Source: Heterobilharzia americana (taxonomy: Eukaryota > Platyhelminthes > Trematoda > Strigeidida > Schistosomatidae). From it: a stretch of 64,000 nucleotides of DNA. The notes under the pieces are model-generated. The model searched no databases and was not told the origin of the DNA. It saw only the letters and a list, made by a program, of their open reading frames with translations. The DNA lies in NCBI GenBank assembly GCA_944470555.2, contig OX104129.1, positions 44,177,998-44,241,997 on the forward strand. Reading direction: 5' to 3'. Below, piece after piece: positions 10,961 through 27,100 of the stretch. Numbering within the stretch: position 1 is the stretch's first letter; each line of letters begins with the position of its first letter. The translations under genes were made by a program, and so were the position numbers.

Positions 10961-12131
10961 CTAATAATAAAAGTAGGCAATTGTCAAAAACCAAAACAAA
11001 GATATAATAAAATAAAAATATAAGTTAACAGTCACGTCGAAGTTTATTGTTACCAAGCAATGTCCCATAGTTACTAAGTGAGATGGAGCAAGATCCGGTC
11101 CTGTTAATCAACAACTTAGGGTTGAGTGTCTAGACCCCTGAACCACACCTCCATGCTGTGGCATATATATCTTTCCGAGTTTTAATGCATTGAAAATGCA
11201 ATACAAGATAGAAAAATAAGTGTTACATGATTTATTTATCGATTATATCTAACTAACCAACACATGCGGATTCAAAGTGAACTGTACTTCAGTTCCCTTC
11301 TGTATGGCTTGGCGCGTTAAACGTTTTCTGAAGCTTACTGTTTCAGGCAGTTAACTTCCTACAATTGGGTCAAGAAATGGAACTTTCCTTCACCTACAGA
11401 AGTTTCAGCATCTAAACAGTATCACCAGCTGCATAGAAATATGTGTAGCTTATGCCTAGTGCACAAACCCATACAAAGTTGATGAGTAACCCTTACATTT
11501 TCCTGCTTTCGAATGATTTTGAGTGATAAGAAACGAGAATTACCATTTATTTATATGCTTTTAATTCTCCGTTGTTTTACTGGATCGAATTGTTCAACCT
11601 CTATTGGCATATGGGCTCTTATGCGGATGCCTCGATATTGCCCGAATGTTAGTTATGGCAACTTACTTGGTTGTGGCTAGTAGAGGAATCCAGGACGCAC
11701 GTCTTATTTGGTACCCATGAGATTCGAGTCTCGGTGGGAACAACATCACTCACTGGGGTGCACGTACATCCAGCTCCCGAGTCCCAAATCAAACGAAACG
11801 CGTGACCTGGATTCCTCTGCTAGCCACAACCAAGTAAATTACCATAAAAAATGAGAATGCTTTGTGTCTGACATAAAATTACTGATCCAGGCAAGAAAAC
11901 GTTACAATTCACTCAAGGTGCCAATACCCTGTTACTCAAGGAAAATCGTAGACAAAACCAAGTTTTAAGTGTCATAAAAAAGCTTTCTCTTTAATTCAGA
12001 TTTATTACATTATGCAAATTTGTTCTTCGACGAAAAAGCATTTGAACTGACATTATGTAAAAGGTGTTATAGATAGTTCGCTACTAGTTGTTCAGTAGTA
12101 ATAGATCACTTAACAAATAGTAAATTGATTA

Positions 12132-12197
<66 letters not shown>

Positions 12198-15100
12198 GGA
12201 AATAAATACAGTCTGTTAAATGCTTACTCTCGAAAAGTTACTTTATTTCTCTGACCTATACTCCAAGCATCTGCCCCAGTGATATCATTAAATGTACGTT
12301 TTGCTGGAACTACTCCCAACAGTCCCAATGCATGTCCACGTAATCCAACAACAACCATATCTGAATTACAGCGTGCAAGTACAATAGACGATACCTGTTG
12401 TTTACCCTTTAATTGACTAGAAACATTTTCCTTTCGGTTGATAACACCATTCACCAGCCATGGGGATAAAACAACTTCTAGTTGTGATTTTAGATGATCA
12501 ACAAAGCATACAATAGCTGGATATGTTTGGGATATTACACACTCCGTATTTAATATATTCGCTTTGTAAGCTATAGATTTTATCCATAAGCCGTGTTTGT
12601 AGTCATTTTTATTTGGTTGTTTACTTGCCATACCGGAAATCAAAGAATCCTCCAGTAACTCAATTTTAAAAATGACTTCATCGCCAATACGAAATGAGCG
12701 TAACAATTCGTCTAAAACGAGAGGAAGAAATGACTAAATATGCTATTGAAATGCTAATGAAAGTATTAAATGTTAGAAATTAGGCATAAGAGAACTCTGG
12801 AATTAAGTTTAGCACTTGTCGCAACTCATCAGCGAGCAGTATTCACAACCATGAAGAAACTGGTATACCTTGGATGGTTTGGGTCTGCGTCACTCAATAT
12901 GGAAGTCACAGACTTTATCACTAAGTTGTGAGTCACCGTATAAAGGTCATTGATACTTCCTACATGTTGTACTCTCAGAAGATTATATATATACATCTAT
13001 AATGTGTGTTACAAAGGTTTTGAAAGAGCTCCTGTAAAAGAAGAAACTGAAATAACCAAAAAAGTGATGAGTGTTATGCCATGCCCAAAACAGACAGTAA
13101 AAAATCAATACTTAGCTACCACTTAGGACTGATAACTTTACTTACAAGACTTTTCATCGCGGATCGACATCAGCCGGAGAACCACTGAGAAATTCAAACC
13201 AAACAAGCCCTGTAAGCCGTCAAATCGAATAACAATCCAATGCTCGCTACTAACTAACTGTGAGATGGATTTTCCACAGTTGTAGTGGGGAACAATGACT
13301 TGTAGGGTCGACAAAGCCGGATGTGAAAGCAAATATTCATCAACGGCATCGAATGATGATCACACTATAACATGAATTGGTGGAAGTTGAGAAACATGAG
13401 CAGACAGATACTAACCCAGTAGCTGAATGACACCTTGCATATCATGATACCTGACGGTTCCGACTTTTATCACACATAAGGTCATGAATGCACACTACCG
13501 AAGAGTTTTAAACTACGACAAAACAGCTGTCAATTGACCTCATAATTTTAATGGCTTGCTGACTAGTGTCTATCTGCGATAAAAATTCCAATTAATTGTC
13601 CACAAACCTCGAAAATGAATGCATTTACTTACCCCTATTTGACATCCATTCCCTTTCTGTTAACCAATAGTTTAGTGAACGTATCGCTAAACCTTCATAA
13701 TGTACTTCAGTATTGTATATATCAAACATTTTCAAACTTATCAAACAACGACGCTTCACATGATCAACTTCAACAATATTGGCGATAACAGTGGCACCCA
13801 ATGGAAACAACTGTTTCCAATCGACATAAGATGGGAGGGGATAATCAGATATAAGATGCTTTGGCGCTAATCCACGAATACCGGAAGGAAAGCTAACCAG
13901 TACTCCATAGTCTCTGTGTTCTGATACCCAGGTAAACCAATGACTTCCAATCTGTTAGTTATGAAAAAAAGTTAAATAACAAAGACGATAAAAGCCCGTA
14001 AAATAATAAAATGAAACAATGGCAATAGTTACGAACAGATAAAAACATTGAAGTGAAATGAAATTTCCGATTGAACAAAGTAACAGCCAAAGAATGTAGC
14101 CTCAAAAAATAAGATGAACAATGGTAGGAAGTGTTATTGGAAGAACATAAAAAATGACAAAATGTTTATGAGAAATAGACTGAATTCAATTTAGCTCTAA
14201 TAAAGGATTTATGTTATCTAGGCAACCAATGAAAACCAGAAAGCATTTGTTAGCTGTTACGTTCTAACTGGTGACTATTTTTAAAACAGTTTGCTTAACT
14301 ATAGGTCTTAGTTTATGAGACTGATTCACCTGAGAGTCAGATGGATGTCTATTGATGACATTGGATGGCGTTATGGAGTGCTGGGAATCAATAGAAGTTG
14401 GAGAGAAAGAACCACAAAGATCATGCGAAAAAGGAATTATAATGCTAATAAGCAGGGTACATAGGCTACTCAATTCACGTTACTTTTCAACGGTTCTCCA
14501 GTTGATATTCATTTGTGAAAACAGAAGTGAAATCTGAGTAATTGTTGTGAAAGTACCAATTCCTAAAAATTAGCGATAATTTCATGCAAACTGAGTCCAT
14601 AATTAATAAGAAAACGAAAAACTATCGGGTTCATTGTCTTCAGTTAGAGACTGTGGTAAACCAGTTGCGCAACTAATGTACGTTGTCGACAAAATAACTA
14701 AAAGTATTCCTAAAAGAAAAGTCATTTAGAATTATAGAAACTCAGTAGTAAATTTACAGGAAGGATTGTTCACCATTCCATCTGGTTTAAAGTCTAGGGT
14801 TATAAAAGCGTAGAAATTCAATGGATTAGCTTAAGTGATTTTATGTGCGGTGTGGATAAAAGTGAGTACTTTTGAGCCAATTTCAACAAATGCGGATTTG
14901 GAAAGTAGTTTCTGTATAGATAAGATTTTAAGGACTAAACAATGATTATCGGTAAGTACTGATACTGTTATTTGCTGAATTGGGAAAAGCAGCTACAGGA
15001 ATTTTTTCATTTGGTTTATATCTTCGTGAGTGGTGCAAACGTTGTGCACTTTGTGATGTAGGTGGATTCAAATTTGATGATTCTTTTTCACCGCACTATC

Positions 15101-18100
15101 CATATTGCACACTTAATGACCTAAACAACCACATAATCTATAAAAAATTTCACTTTTCGAAGATAACGGTTAAGAATAAACACATAGACATTCCTTCGTA
15201 AAGTTGAACTTATTATCTCAATATTGAAAATGTTTACATGATAATTACTAATCCTGACAAAGCAGCTTCCTCTGAACCGATGAACAAGTACAGATATGTT
15301 GCACTTTCAACTTTCATGCAAAAAAAGGAAATGACACATAAAACGCAACCGAAGAATAACCGTATGGCAAAGACACCAAATTATGAAATTTACAGCATTC
15401 TACACCTACTAACTTTTAGTTTTTTCATGACCATCTAGATATGATGCTCTAGATATATGCCCTAAATTTTTACACATTGTCTCAAGCATTTATCATTCCT
15501 ATATTTTCCTAATGAATCTCTCTCATTAGTTAGCTAAACATTTATGATAACCTTATCTCGACTGTTGATGTGAATAACGAGAACTGAAAGACAGACTAAT
15601 ATGCCTGATGATAACAGATCCCAAAGAAAATACAAAAGTCCTGAACTCACCTGTAATTCCTCGAATGACCTCAGGAAACTCGGCTTCCCAACAGACGCTA
15701 TCTTATTAACAGCATCCTCATTCCCATGTGCATGCAAATCTCTAGCGGCTTGGATTAATGTTGGTCTAGCAGATAAGATAAGGTTTTGTTTGTCTTTACC
15801 AATAACAACAACACTATCCTCCGATCGATTCCAAGTAAGAGTTGAACCATGTTGCATAGTTTTTACATATCGAGTTAAAATAATTTGATTTGATATAAAA
15901 TCAGACAATTGATCGTAAGAAAGACACCCTGAACCCAGTATAGGCTTTACAGAACTTTGACAGTTTACGACATTGTATAAATCAACAGTTAACGCGGTGT
16001 CAGAGACTTGTCCAACAGTTGCTTTAAAAATCTAAATAAACAATGAAACGAAATACAAATGATTGATTGCATTGTAGATACGTGAGAAATGTTCATTTTT
16101 CCATTACAAAGCTAACTTCATACAGACTAATTATCCAGAATCACCAACAATTTGCTGATCTATAAAGGTGATGACTAAAACTGGAGGAAAATGTGAGTTG
16201 CAGTATGGTTTCGAGCTCAGACTCTCATTTAGCTCTAAACATCATTCCAACACATTAGGACGGACCCACTAAACAAAAAAGACTTCATCCGATAGTCTAG
16301 TCAAAAATCCCGAATTTAAGGGTAAGATGATTTGAGATTGTAATAAAAAGCTGAGTTACTAAAAGAGTCAAACCAAAAACTTTCGGTCTACCCACTGAAT
16401 ACCTTCCTAAACGAACTAAGAGAATTAACTGCTAACAATGTTTCAATTCCACTCCCAACATCCTATTTCACCTGACTGTCAGGTCGATGAGTTAGCCATA
16501 ACTACCCATTCATCATCACACTAGCTTCTCACTCAGGTCTTTTCAACTCAATGTAAATTTAGCTGATTTATTAAAAATGAAGTGACAAATTGACTGTTTA
16601 TTGGATTGTTACAATTCCAGTTGGACTTATTAATACCAGTTTCAACACTATGTAACGCCTTAGTTCACAATCTTTGTATTAAAAACACAGTAATTTTGGG
16701 ATTGATACAGGTGTTATTGTGCACAGCTTCCAATGCCTTTAGGACCACATTCAAACAGGCTACATAATGTCTACAACATTCCCTCAAATCTTACTATTTC
16801 TGCTCCTGAAATGGTTATGCAGGTAATACATCCTAGACGAAGGTTTACCACAGGTCACTAACACTGCCTTATTCAATGGATAAGATAAATAGGTTCCAAA
16901 TTGAAACAGATGTACAAAACATTCCACAATGTCTGATGCATTATTATTCTAAGTGAAGCAGTGAACTTGCACTGACTGGAGTAACAATGTGTTACGCTTA
17001 CGAACCACCTTCTACTGAAATGCTACCGTAAGATTATGTTGTAAGAAAGCAGAGACCATAACACGGTGCTAACCATGAAATTTCTGACCATTGGTTTGAA
17101 TCATGTAGAGAAGCGATAGATATCTGAACGTTACCTTCAGGTTTTTAGGAATCAGTGGTTTGAAGTTGTCGGTAACATTTCGTGAAATCAGTCACAGTGG
17201 CACAAATAGACATACTCGCCCTTTTTCAGTTCTAGATTTCTTAACATCTCATTGATCCGTATTTATTTATTTGTTGTATTACTAACATGTTGCTCCCGAA
17301 AAAGTAATCAGAAGTGGATTTCGGTCTGTGACTATGTGATTAGTAGACAGAAGCCTCAACCAATGAGTCATAGCTTCAATGATTAACGCATTGAGTTAGA
17401 ATTCGGAAACAGTATAGCATTCTCTCAGTACTTTTTAATAAATTTTTTGGATAGTTATGACATGTTAAAACTGTTGAACTTCAGAAAAAAGATGATTTCC
17501 AACATACCTGACCAATTTTTATGGATTCCAAAAGCGCAGAATTGTTTACTTTTGTGGTTTTCTTGGAATCGAACTGAAATGCAGTAAAATATAATCTTTC
17601 ATCGCTTATATAATCGTGCATTGAAGGAGAACAGACAGACTAGATTCGGTAAAATGGTTAAGTATAATCATTACAAAATCCATTCAAAACGTAATTAAAA
17701 CCTTGTATTATTAAAAACTTGAGATTTTTATGTAAACCTATTTTCCATCACATTATTACGTTGTTGGTTCGTCCGTCTAAGTAGAACAACTTTCAAGTAG
17801 TGGGTCCAGATCTCACTCTACCTACTAAAGTCCCAGAGGCCAGTATAATAGGCCCTTATTGTCCAGTAAACGAAAACCCGCTTGCCCATTAGGTTGGATT
17901 ACTTCTCCTGACTTCATGGTATCATTATACTATTTATTCTGCTCAATGCATGTTGCATGTTCTATAGACTAATGATTGCTGAATAAACTGGTACCGAATG
18001 GAAAAAAAAACGTAACAATTTATGATATTGAAACTAAGCAGTGGTCTCACTCACTCTTCCAGTCTTAATTTGCAAGCAATTTCCTATGAGATAATTCGGG

Positions 18101-21100
18101 ATTGATATCTGAACTATTAGGATTGATTAGTTCTGATCAACTGGATAGAATGAGTTGTTTGGCGTTTACATTTAGTTGAAGGAGCTCGAAAAGACAACAG
18201 CTCACATTGACATTTCTAGTAGGTCAATAGTATTAAAACGATTCAACTGCGGTGTAACACTCAGTTAAAAGTATAGATTGTGATTTATCTGACAGAAGTA
18301 GCATAAAACAGTACACTACGTTGACAAATGACATGAACAGTCTGTAATCAAGCTTGGGTAACGACCCAGTGCGGTATCGTATCGGTTCAAGTTGTGAAAC
18401 TTCGATTGTGTAAAGTGAAAGAAACCCAAGAAATGAAAAATCAAGCAATAAAAAATGATACCAGAGAAGGCAAAGAACTTAGCAGGAAAAAAAAATGCAG
18501 ATCACATATATTTAATCAAACTCCTTAGCTGCAGATTCAAAAACGGTTAATGTAGCTTAAATCTGAAACATGTAATCACTCGCATTTGTGAAGAAAACTG
18601 AAGGTATGAAACACATTTATAGGTGATCATTCGAAATTTCACTCTAAACTTCTCATAATGTGTTCAAAGACATGAATATAAAAGGAATCAGTAACTACCA
18701 TTTCACTTTGCATCACCAATGCTTCCATTGCGTCTGATACTATAGTGTAAGAAACTGTTATACAGTTGAGTTACTCAGCACCACTTCAGTTAAATTTAAA
18801 AATGACAAAACAGAAACACGGGGTGGGGTGGGAACGAACATACCTTTAGGGATAGCAGATATTTTGACCTAATATGCTGGTTTTCATCTGCAGTATAATG
18901 AGACGATGGTACATCCAAATTCCGTTTCATTTTCACCTTCAATACCTGTCCACGGTAGAAATTCGCCTGTAATGAATCTCCAACACCTAAACCAGTTTCA
19001 CGTTTAGGTATCCACCCACGAATATTATCTAGACCAGAGACAAGTAAACCTTTCTCGCTAACTTTCACAATAAATCCGACAAAAACTCGTTCGGTGTTAT
19101 CTTTATCATCCAGTGCAATGAACATTTTCTGACTGCCAAATATTATACACTCAGCATTCAGTAAACCTGGTTTTGCGGTTAGAAGCAATTTCTTGGCAAA
19201 TTTATCAACATGAAGAACCTATAAATAAAATTAGATGAATTCGAAAATATCAAACGTGAATATTTTTTTATACAGCAAAAATCAACAGTTATTTTGATTA
19301 TTATAAGCACAACTTTAGAAAAAGCTATGCGGTAAAATTTAGACTGCAAAACCTGTCTTCACAATTAAAAATGACTACCTTACATTTATACTGAACAAAG
19401 ATTATCATGAGAAATGGGATAGTTTTGAAAGAAGTAAGCAGAAATCCTGTTATGAATATTTTGCCTTGGGGGAGAAATTGTTTGGTGTGCAAGGTTTGTA
19501 ACATTATTGCTAGAAAGTGTACACGTCATATAAAAATGAATATAGTCAGTCGGTGATCACAGCTCTCAAATACGATATACGCTCTGAAGTACCCAAAAGT
19601 AAAGTGCTGTTATGAATTTGCTTGGATAGACTGCTTACACTAGCCTTCCAATGTAACTCTCTAAAAAGTTCGAATGTTAGTGTATTTGGATAATTGTCCG
19701 ACTATCAGTGATAAGATGACAGACAAGATACACATATGTATTTCTTTAGAATCAAAGTAGAACGATACCATACGTATCATCTGCCTTCAAAAATGTTGGG
19801 ACTAATCGTAGAGCATTTCGATGTGTATCTGTCCTGTCTGAAGGTCACGGTGTTCTGGTCATCTGATATATATATCACAGTAGTACAGCAAGAAGGAGAG
19901 TTGTTTTCAAAGAGGAAAGAAAGATTTGATTTGCAGCTTGCCACAGTTTGTACTTCTTGATACAGTGCAGATGAAAAGTAACACACGTCCTAGTTTTGCT
20001 ACCTTTGGCTTTTTTAAAACCTAATACTCAATTTTGATCTTCGAGGTTTGCGGTGGTTCGATATACCTAAAACATGATATCTATCACGGCGAACGTTACT
20101 AATGTCACCAACTAACAACAGTTTAGTGTTATCTGAGCTTCAATATTTTGAAGTATATATTTCCTTAACAGGCTTGATAACATCATCAGCACTCTTCTGT
20201 CCCTTTCGTCCAGTCCAACCATCAATTCAGCATCATGAAGAGATAATGATTTTGTCTCTCGTAGCAAAATACAGTCTAATGGTGGGATGACTGGAGTTTT
20301 GAGAGAGAAAACCTCGTGTTAGCGTGATTCTATGTCAACAACCTTCGGGTTCAATCATAACCACCTTAATGAAGTTAGTACGGATGATGTCATTAAGCCT
20401 GAAGAAAAGCTCAAAAAGCTTTAAACCATTATATAATCTTCATCTTCAGCTTTTCCCGCTGATTGCTGTTGCCTAGCACTTTACACCTGACTTCAGTTCG
20501 TCCTACCCTGCGATCCTACTACGCAACGACAATGCTAAGAAACCATCTGTGATAAAAAAGGACTTATAACCTCGTCCACTGAACCTTATGACCAATTTGA
20601 TTTCTGAACCAGAAGAATGCAAAACAACATTGTGTACATCTGTGCAGCAGTGAGCCACACCTATTGTGTGAAGGCTAGTGATACTACCTCGGTTCGAAAC
20701 CGTGAACTACTGCGCCACAGCCTCACAATCCAAGAATTAAAACGCTAACTTGAAGTTATGCATGAAATTCAGTGTAAGTCACCTTTTCAGTAGGAGTCTT
20801 CCAATATGAGTGTCATAACGAGCTTCGGTGACATTCTTATTCCGTAAAAAGTGTCTTTACAGTACAGTATAGTTGGACTCTCTTGATTGTAAATTTAACA
20901 TTTGTTTATGATTTTGATTGTATTACTTATGCGTGACCGATATTTTATGTGCCCAGTTTCTTGATTTCCTCTGTCGTGTGTGATTTCTTGTTGCCTGATA
21001 AGTCGAGGTTACAAGTTGGCATTCAGCCATATTGAACTTTTCATTTTCACGGTTTGTTAACTGTAGCTTGCACGTTGTTTGTTGTTAAATCAACTCGAAT

Positions 21101-24100
21101 GTAAGTTTACAGACTTATGCATTAACTCCTTTTAAACACAGAACCACTAATAATTATCGTTACAAGAAAATCCGATAGTCTTCTGACTCTATGCGACTCT
21201 CAGGTGCGTTTCTTCAGGTGACTCTTACAATAAGTTTTTCACTTATCAAAGTCCACTGAATAAATGTAAAGTAGTCTAATAGAGAATGAAGATAGATTTT
21301 GTAAGGAAACACTCTCACTTCAAGGTACTTCAGTTACAAATAGTGCAATCCAAGAGTTATAACCTGTTTACTCAGAGAAAGTTAAGACACTTGGATGTCT
21401 CAGTAAAAGATGAAAGATTGAGGTACGTTGAAAATTTTGTGCAGACATTCAAAAAGTCATGTTTTTACAAGTGAACATCAAAATACATTCAATCGCAGGA
21501 GCCCAGTGCAAATTAATGAAGTTAGCTGATTAAATTATCTGAAGTGACCTCGGATAGTGTTGAGCTCTAACTGAAGGATCGTGGTTTCCGCCAAACTTTG
21601 GTCATCATCTTACAGCAATAAAAACCAGCTCTGTTCATTAGTATGATAACTATTCCTATGCAATACTGAGTTGATGGTTTCACTAAAGGTGAGAGACATT
21701 TCTAGGGGTTTACCAATAACATAACGGTGGGCTCGACATGCCATTAATAGTGATGTCTAACATATATATCTACAAAATGCATTGACAGATAAACGAATCA
21801 GCACAGAATTTGACACAAAAGTAAATCGCTTCAAGTTGCTTCCCTTACCATAAGTACACAAACAAGAAGTGAATCGAAAGAAAAAGAAATTAGAACAGGT
21901 AGATGTGCATAGGTGAGTAGAAACGGAATCAATTAATTAAGATAATTGAACAGGTTCGAACTTTTAAAGACAACGAGGAGTGTATACATAAATATCACTA
22001 TGACCAACTGTGATCTTTAACATGAGGAGTTTTCTAATATTGGTTGAGATCATCTCGAAGACTTACGCAAGACACAGTTGTCTAAGATCTCATGGATTAG
22101 TGTTACGTCTTGGTTTTTCTACATTCAGCTTTATCTTATCCTAATCCTATTTCCGTTAATGTCGAACGTTGCGGTAGGCGCTTTTCCGACATGTGCAATA
22201 TACATCCCAGTCATGAGAATCAGTAAAAATTTACAACCTCATCTACTGATTTGCCTTTCCTGCCTAGTAATCCGTGTCAAACCGCGAAATCACTCCAATG
22301 TTGGTTCTACCACATGTGGGCAATTTTACAGAGACGTGAATGATCATAAACCTGTAGCTATTTCATACCTATTCCCAACGACCATCTCATACACGCATAA
22401 TAGCACAGAGAGAACGGATGCACAGTATGCTCGTTTTCAGTGCGCACTGATACTACACCTGTTCAACACTTAGTGAACATTTCGATACATCACTAATATC
22501 TTAGAGAGTTTGAGTTAATTGATTATTTGGTTTTTTATATAAGCGACGTGATTATCATGGTTAAAATAGTCACAAGTGTATGAAGATTATAGGAGAATCT
22601 CAACTTTATCTGGTCATATATTTTGAATTAATAGTTTGCCTAGTTAGCTAGGCAGTTCAAGGTTGTTCTATTTGTCACGGAAACTGGAAGTGTGATACTA
22701 TTTACAAGGTTAGTAGTTGCATTTCTGCTGGTATGTTTAACTGCAAATAAATGAGATTCAATCATTTAAGTGCCAAGCGATTAATTAGTGAATCAGATGT
22801 TTCAAAAATCGTTAACCTGTTAGCGTTTCTTAGCTCATACACATAAAGTTTAGTCTAACAAGAGCTATACATAGACATATGTAGCTCATTTTGACGTTTT
22901 TGACAAGTATATTGGACCTAAATAACTAAATAAATATAAATTATCAAATAACATTACACAGCAAAAGGAAAGATTGAATTTAAACTGGAATACACTGAGA
23001 AGTAGATAAGTGATTGAAAAAAAAACTTACCAGACAGGAAACTTTTTCACCTGCTTTAAACTTCTCTTTATGATCTTTAAGATTCACATCAGTTGTATGC
23101 AAATAAGGTATTAAACCATGAAGACGACCTTCTAGTTGAACAACAATACCAGTTTTGGCGTAACGTTTGATGAAGGCCTACAGATGCAAACCAGCATAAC
23201 AAAAGAAATATTTCATCACTCAAGACATCTTTTATTATGAAAAGGATTATATTATCAAATGTGAAGTAAAGTGGAAAACAATGTATATGTCATTTAGTCT
23301 AGCGACAAGAAACTGTTAGTCGAACAAATATCTCATTTGACTGAATAAGCTAGATCACACTTTGTGCTTATCAAATAAACTAATTTATAGTTTACATAAG
23401 CTAACGACGATGTGCATTCAAAAAAGGTAATTATTATAAATCAAATATATTTGTGAAATCCAAGTCTTCAGAAAAACAAAGAAGCAATTTCCACGAAGTC
23501 GAGAAACATCAGAATTTTATTTTTCTATCTCATTGGGATTTTGCAAATCTATTTCATTTATAATCCATTTACACAATGCTCAACTTATTCAACTCTATCA
23601 GGTCAAATTTGATCTTGAAGTTTACAAAATCATTACTTAAGGTAATTATAGAATTTCTCAAAACTAAACGGAAATGATAAGCACTTGAAAATACAACAAT
23701 AATTAACTGCTCAATATAATTTGAATCAGTTGCCCTAACAATTTTTAATCAATGCAGAGATTGAGACTAGAAGATACTCTCACAGAAGAAAAGTAAGCCG
23801 GTTCAGTCATATAGCTTGAAGATAAAATCCAATCAGTTAGCATCAGTATGTGACCTGGCATTACTGCGTAACGGCCACAGTAGCCTAACCTTAATTCAAA
23901 ACAATACGGTAGAAGGTATCACGATGAAAGATAGAGAAATAAGAAAAAATATAATCATAAGCGCGAGGAACTCACAAAAGGAAAACAAGAAGGAATAAAA
24001 CAATAACGAAATTCGTCACGACGATTAAAACGATGACAATGTGTAGATACAACTACACCACTCGCATTGATTATAAACCATACCACCTAGTCCACAACCG

Positions 24101-27100
24101 TTTGACATGCGGACAACAAATTGAAAGTCTACATTTACCTACATAGCTCAGATCGACAGCCACGGACATCAAGGACTACTATTGTTTTATTGCAGCTGTT
24201 TCTTACCTTTTTTTAGTTTAATTCTGCTTCAGCTACAGTGGTACAACGAAGCAGACGATGACTAAACCTGCACAACACACGCCCGAAACACATGGGTTGA
24301 CGAAGTTTCACAAACTCATCAACTGAAGCTTCTTTCCACTTACAAATCTACGCCTGCTTTCTGCATTCCTGATGTGGTGGAACAACGAAACAGTCTGTCT
24401 ATGCCACTAGTTGTGGCTCATTGGTTTAGGGAATTGATGTTCAACCATTCAGTCACAGATTCAAACACAGCTCCACCCACCGAGGTTTTGGTAACCAGAT
24501 AATTTCACTAGCCCTCACACAATGGGTGTGGCTTATTACCTACTACAGCAATGTGAACAAGGTTGCCGAGTGCACTTTTTCGATTTCAACGAATGCAATG
24601 GTCATCAAACATAAGACTTTCTTATGGCCTCTACCTTTATTAACCATGTTTTGCAGCCATGTTGCAGAATAAAGCGAATTGCAGTGCAATACAATCAGCC
24701 TTTAACAGACAATCGGATCTCATGGTAGTACCATAGGTAGTATAAGTTTCCAAAAGAGAATTGAGAGTTGTGTATAAATACAGAGGTTGCTTCTGTTACT
24801 GACCCACTAAGGATGTTCGAACTTCATAGGCAGGCGAAGTGGTTAACGTGCTCAACCATACTATACCCGTGTTAGATGAGGCACCAAATCAGACCACTTT
24901 CGGGGTGGAATCTCGAATTAACGATGATGAGAACTGATGAGAAGACCCATTATCATGAGAGCGATAAGTTAGAGAGTGACTGCACTGTTGATCCAAATAT
25001 TACTGGTATTTTCAGTTCGCTAATAGAATGTTGGCGTTTATGAGAATAATAAAAATAATTTAACCAGGAAAAAAAATACTGTGCAGAAAACTTATGGCAC
25101 AAGATTGTGAATAAAACAATATTCCAACACTTGATTATTTTCAAGAGAACCAAAAACCTTCCATACACTAGATAGTTGTAATAGTGTTTCTTAGTTGTAA
25201 TTATCTCAAAGCAAAATAAAGACTAGTGAAGTTTTCGCTAAATACAAAATCATTGGACAGTAAGAAGGTGCGTAAATTTCATTTACACATTTTGTCTACT
25301 TTAAGTAGTATATTAGATTGCATGAAATTTCCACCTATGAACTAATCAAAATTGATATAATGTAACTATCAGCCGTCTTGTTTATTATATCCTTACAAGG
25401 AAAAAGGCTTACAATATTTTTTCTAACTGTTATATTTAAAATTCCAGCAATTCCACATCAAATTACCACGATTATATTGCTGTTACAATTATAAATAGTA
25501 TATTGTTACGCTAGCTAACCTTGCATCAAAAACGATAAGGTATTTATCACCACGCAATGTACATTTTTTATTGATTTACTTACAGACACTTTGGTACCAG
25601 GTTCCAATTCTTGAAGGGACAGGAAGGGTAATTTTAACAGCTTTCTACAAAAGTCAATCAGAAAAATGAAGATAAGTAGTATTTCAAGGGGAAATCGGTT
25701 GAAGATACTTGCAACAAAATGCCAGAGTAAATATCGAATAAAATCAGAACCGCTGTACCAGTTGTTGAAAAATACAAACAACTTTTGACTGTTTAAGCTC
25801 CTGCTATGTATAACTTTTTGACTGCTTGGCATTCAATAGAATTTTACTGGTTTTATTCCAACCAGTGGATAATGTACAGACTTCACTGTCCCGAAAATAT
25901 ACAAACCTTTTCTTCAGTAGTATTAATATCTTGGGTAGAGAGCGATACTTTACACGGTACACTACTCCCCTTGTTAGCTAACTTTCTGGAGATTGAAGCA
26001 TGATGCTGTGGATCCCAATCACAATGAAAATGCACTAGAGCATACGAAGAACCAACCAGTGTCAGATAACAGTAGCAGATAAGGCAGGGCTCGGACACAT
26101 AGCTCAATGATTGAAAGTCAATTGCCTGAACCAATAAGCCACCACCTGACTAATTCAATAAAAGACATGAATGCAAATCAACATCTCTGATCCTATGATT
26201 GGTTAGTTATATACCACAGGCGCTGTGTCAAGCATAACGAAACTAGCTGGTTATCTACGTTTCCTATTGTCGAATAAAGTTCCAGGTCGCCATGCCAAAA
26301 TAACGAAGTTTACTGTTGTGCTAATGGTGACACAAAGTAGCTGAAATTATTAAAATGAAATCCTCACCATGTAAATATGTACTTATGAAAAATATATAAA
26401 CAGGTGGAAGTAGAAGCGAATATGACAATAAGTAAGCTGCGCAAATGCTGTAGTACGTCTAAGGACTGCCACCATCGCTGGTGTTGGTGTCACACTAAGT
26501 GCTAGAGTTTACGTTACACAAGTTGACTGGGTCCCAGTTAACATTTATCTAACGGAAGTTAGATAAGGTTTGATTAGAATGAGCAGAAACTGGCGAAAGA
26601 AATGGCACCTCTTCATTATCTATGACCATGCTATGAAGGACTGCACTCCGGATGCAGTTGATGGTGGGTTCTCACACCCATTGACTGAACTTTTTCACCG
26701 AGTATGCTCAACGCATATGATATTGCTAGACAGGAACTTGGATGTGCAGGTCAGGTGCCTAGGCTCAGAAGAGAATCGTTTAGGTAGTTAAATGGGGATA
26801 AATAGTCAGGGATCAGATAATCGACAGTCTTCCATAGCTGTATCTAGAGCACAGTCTATTTTCAGACAGCGCCAACTTCCGACACCGTCAACGCTGTCGT
26901 ACAAATTGAAGATTTTCCTCTGCCAATTATATCTGAACTAAGTGATATCAAGTTGCAACTAGCTACCGATGACTTAGGTGTTTCCATAACTGTTACTCTT
27001 TCTGGAGGAGTTGTCTCGACTCTGATCACGTTTGAGTGTGTGCAAAGTTGAGTTTGCGTTTTCGTTGCTATCAGAATCGTCCCCCCAAACGGTTTGACGT

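Larger units (their letters stand above)
23178..25583 (-). other. RRP5 intron 7
   Basis: 2.4 kb. Holds R1 copy 2 (23,863-24,215) and a tRNA-like segment (24,413-24,475). Apart from these it is AT-rich sequence without recognisable content. Confidence 0.7.

Noticed and set aside
12135..12195. CRISPR-like or regulatory repeat array
   Set aside because: Plain AT dinucleotide microsatellite; no spacers.
15601..15888. 95-codon plus-strand open frame
   Set aside because: Overlaps RRP5 exon 11 on the opposite strand; the minus-strand reading fits the S1 protein and its neighbours.
20650..20735. A functional tRNA gene
   Set aside because: A GGTTCGAAACC B-box-like motif and a GGCGCAGT-like A box are present, but the spacing is too short and no acceptor stem or anticodon arm forms by eye.
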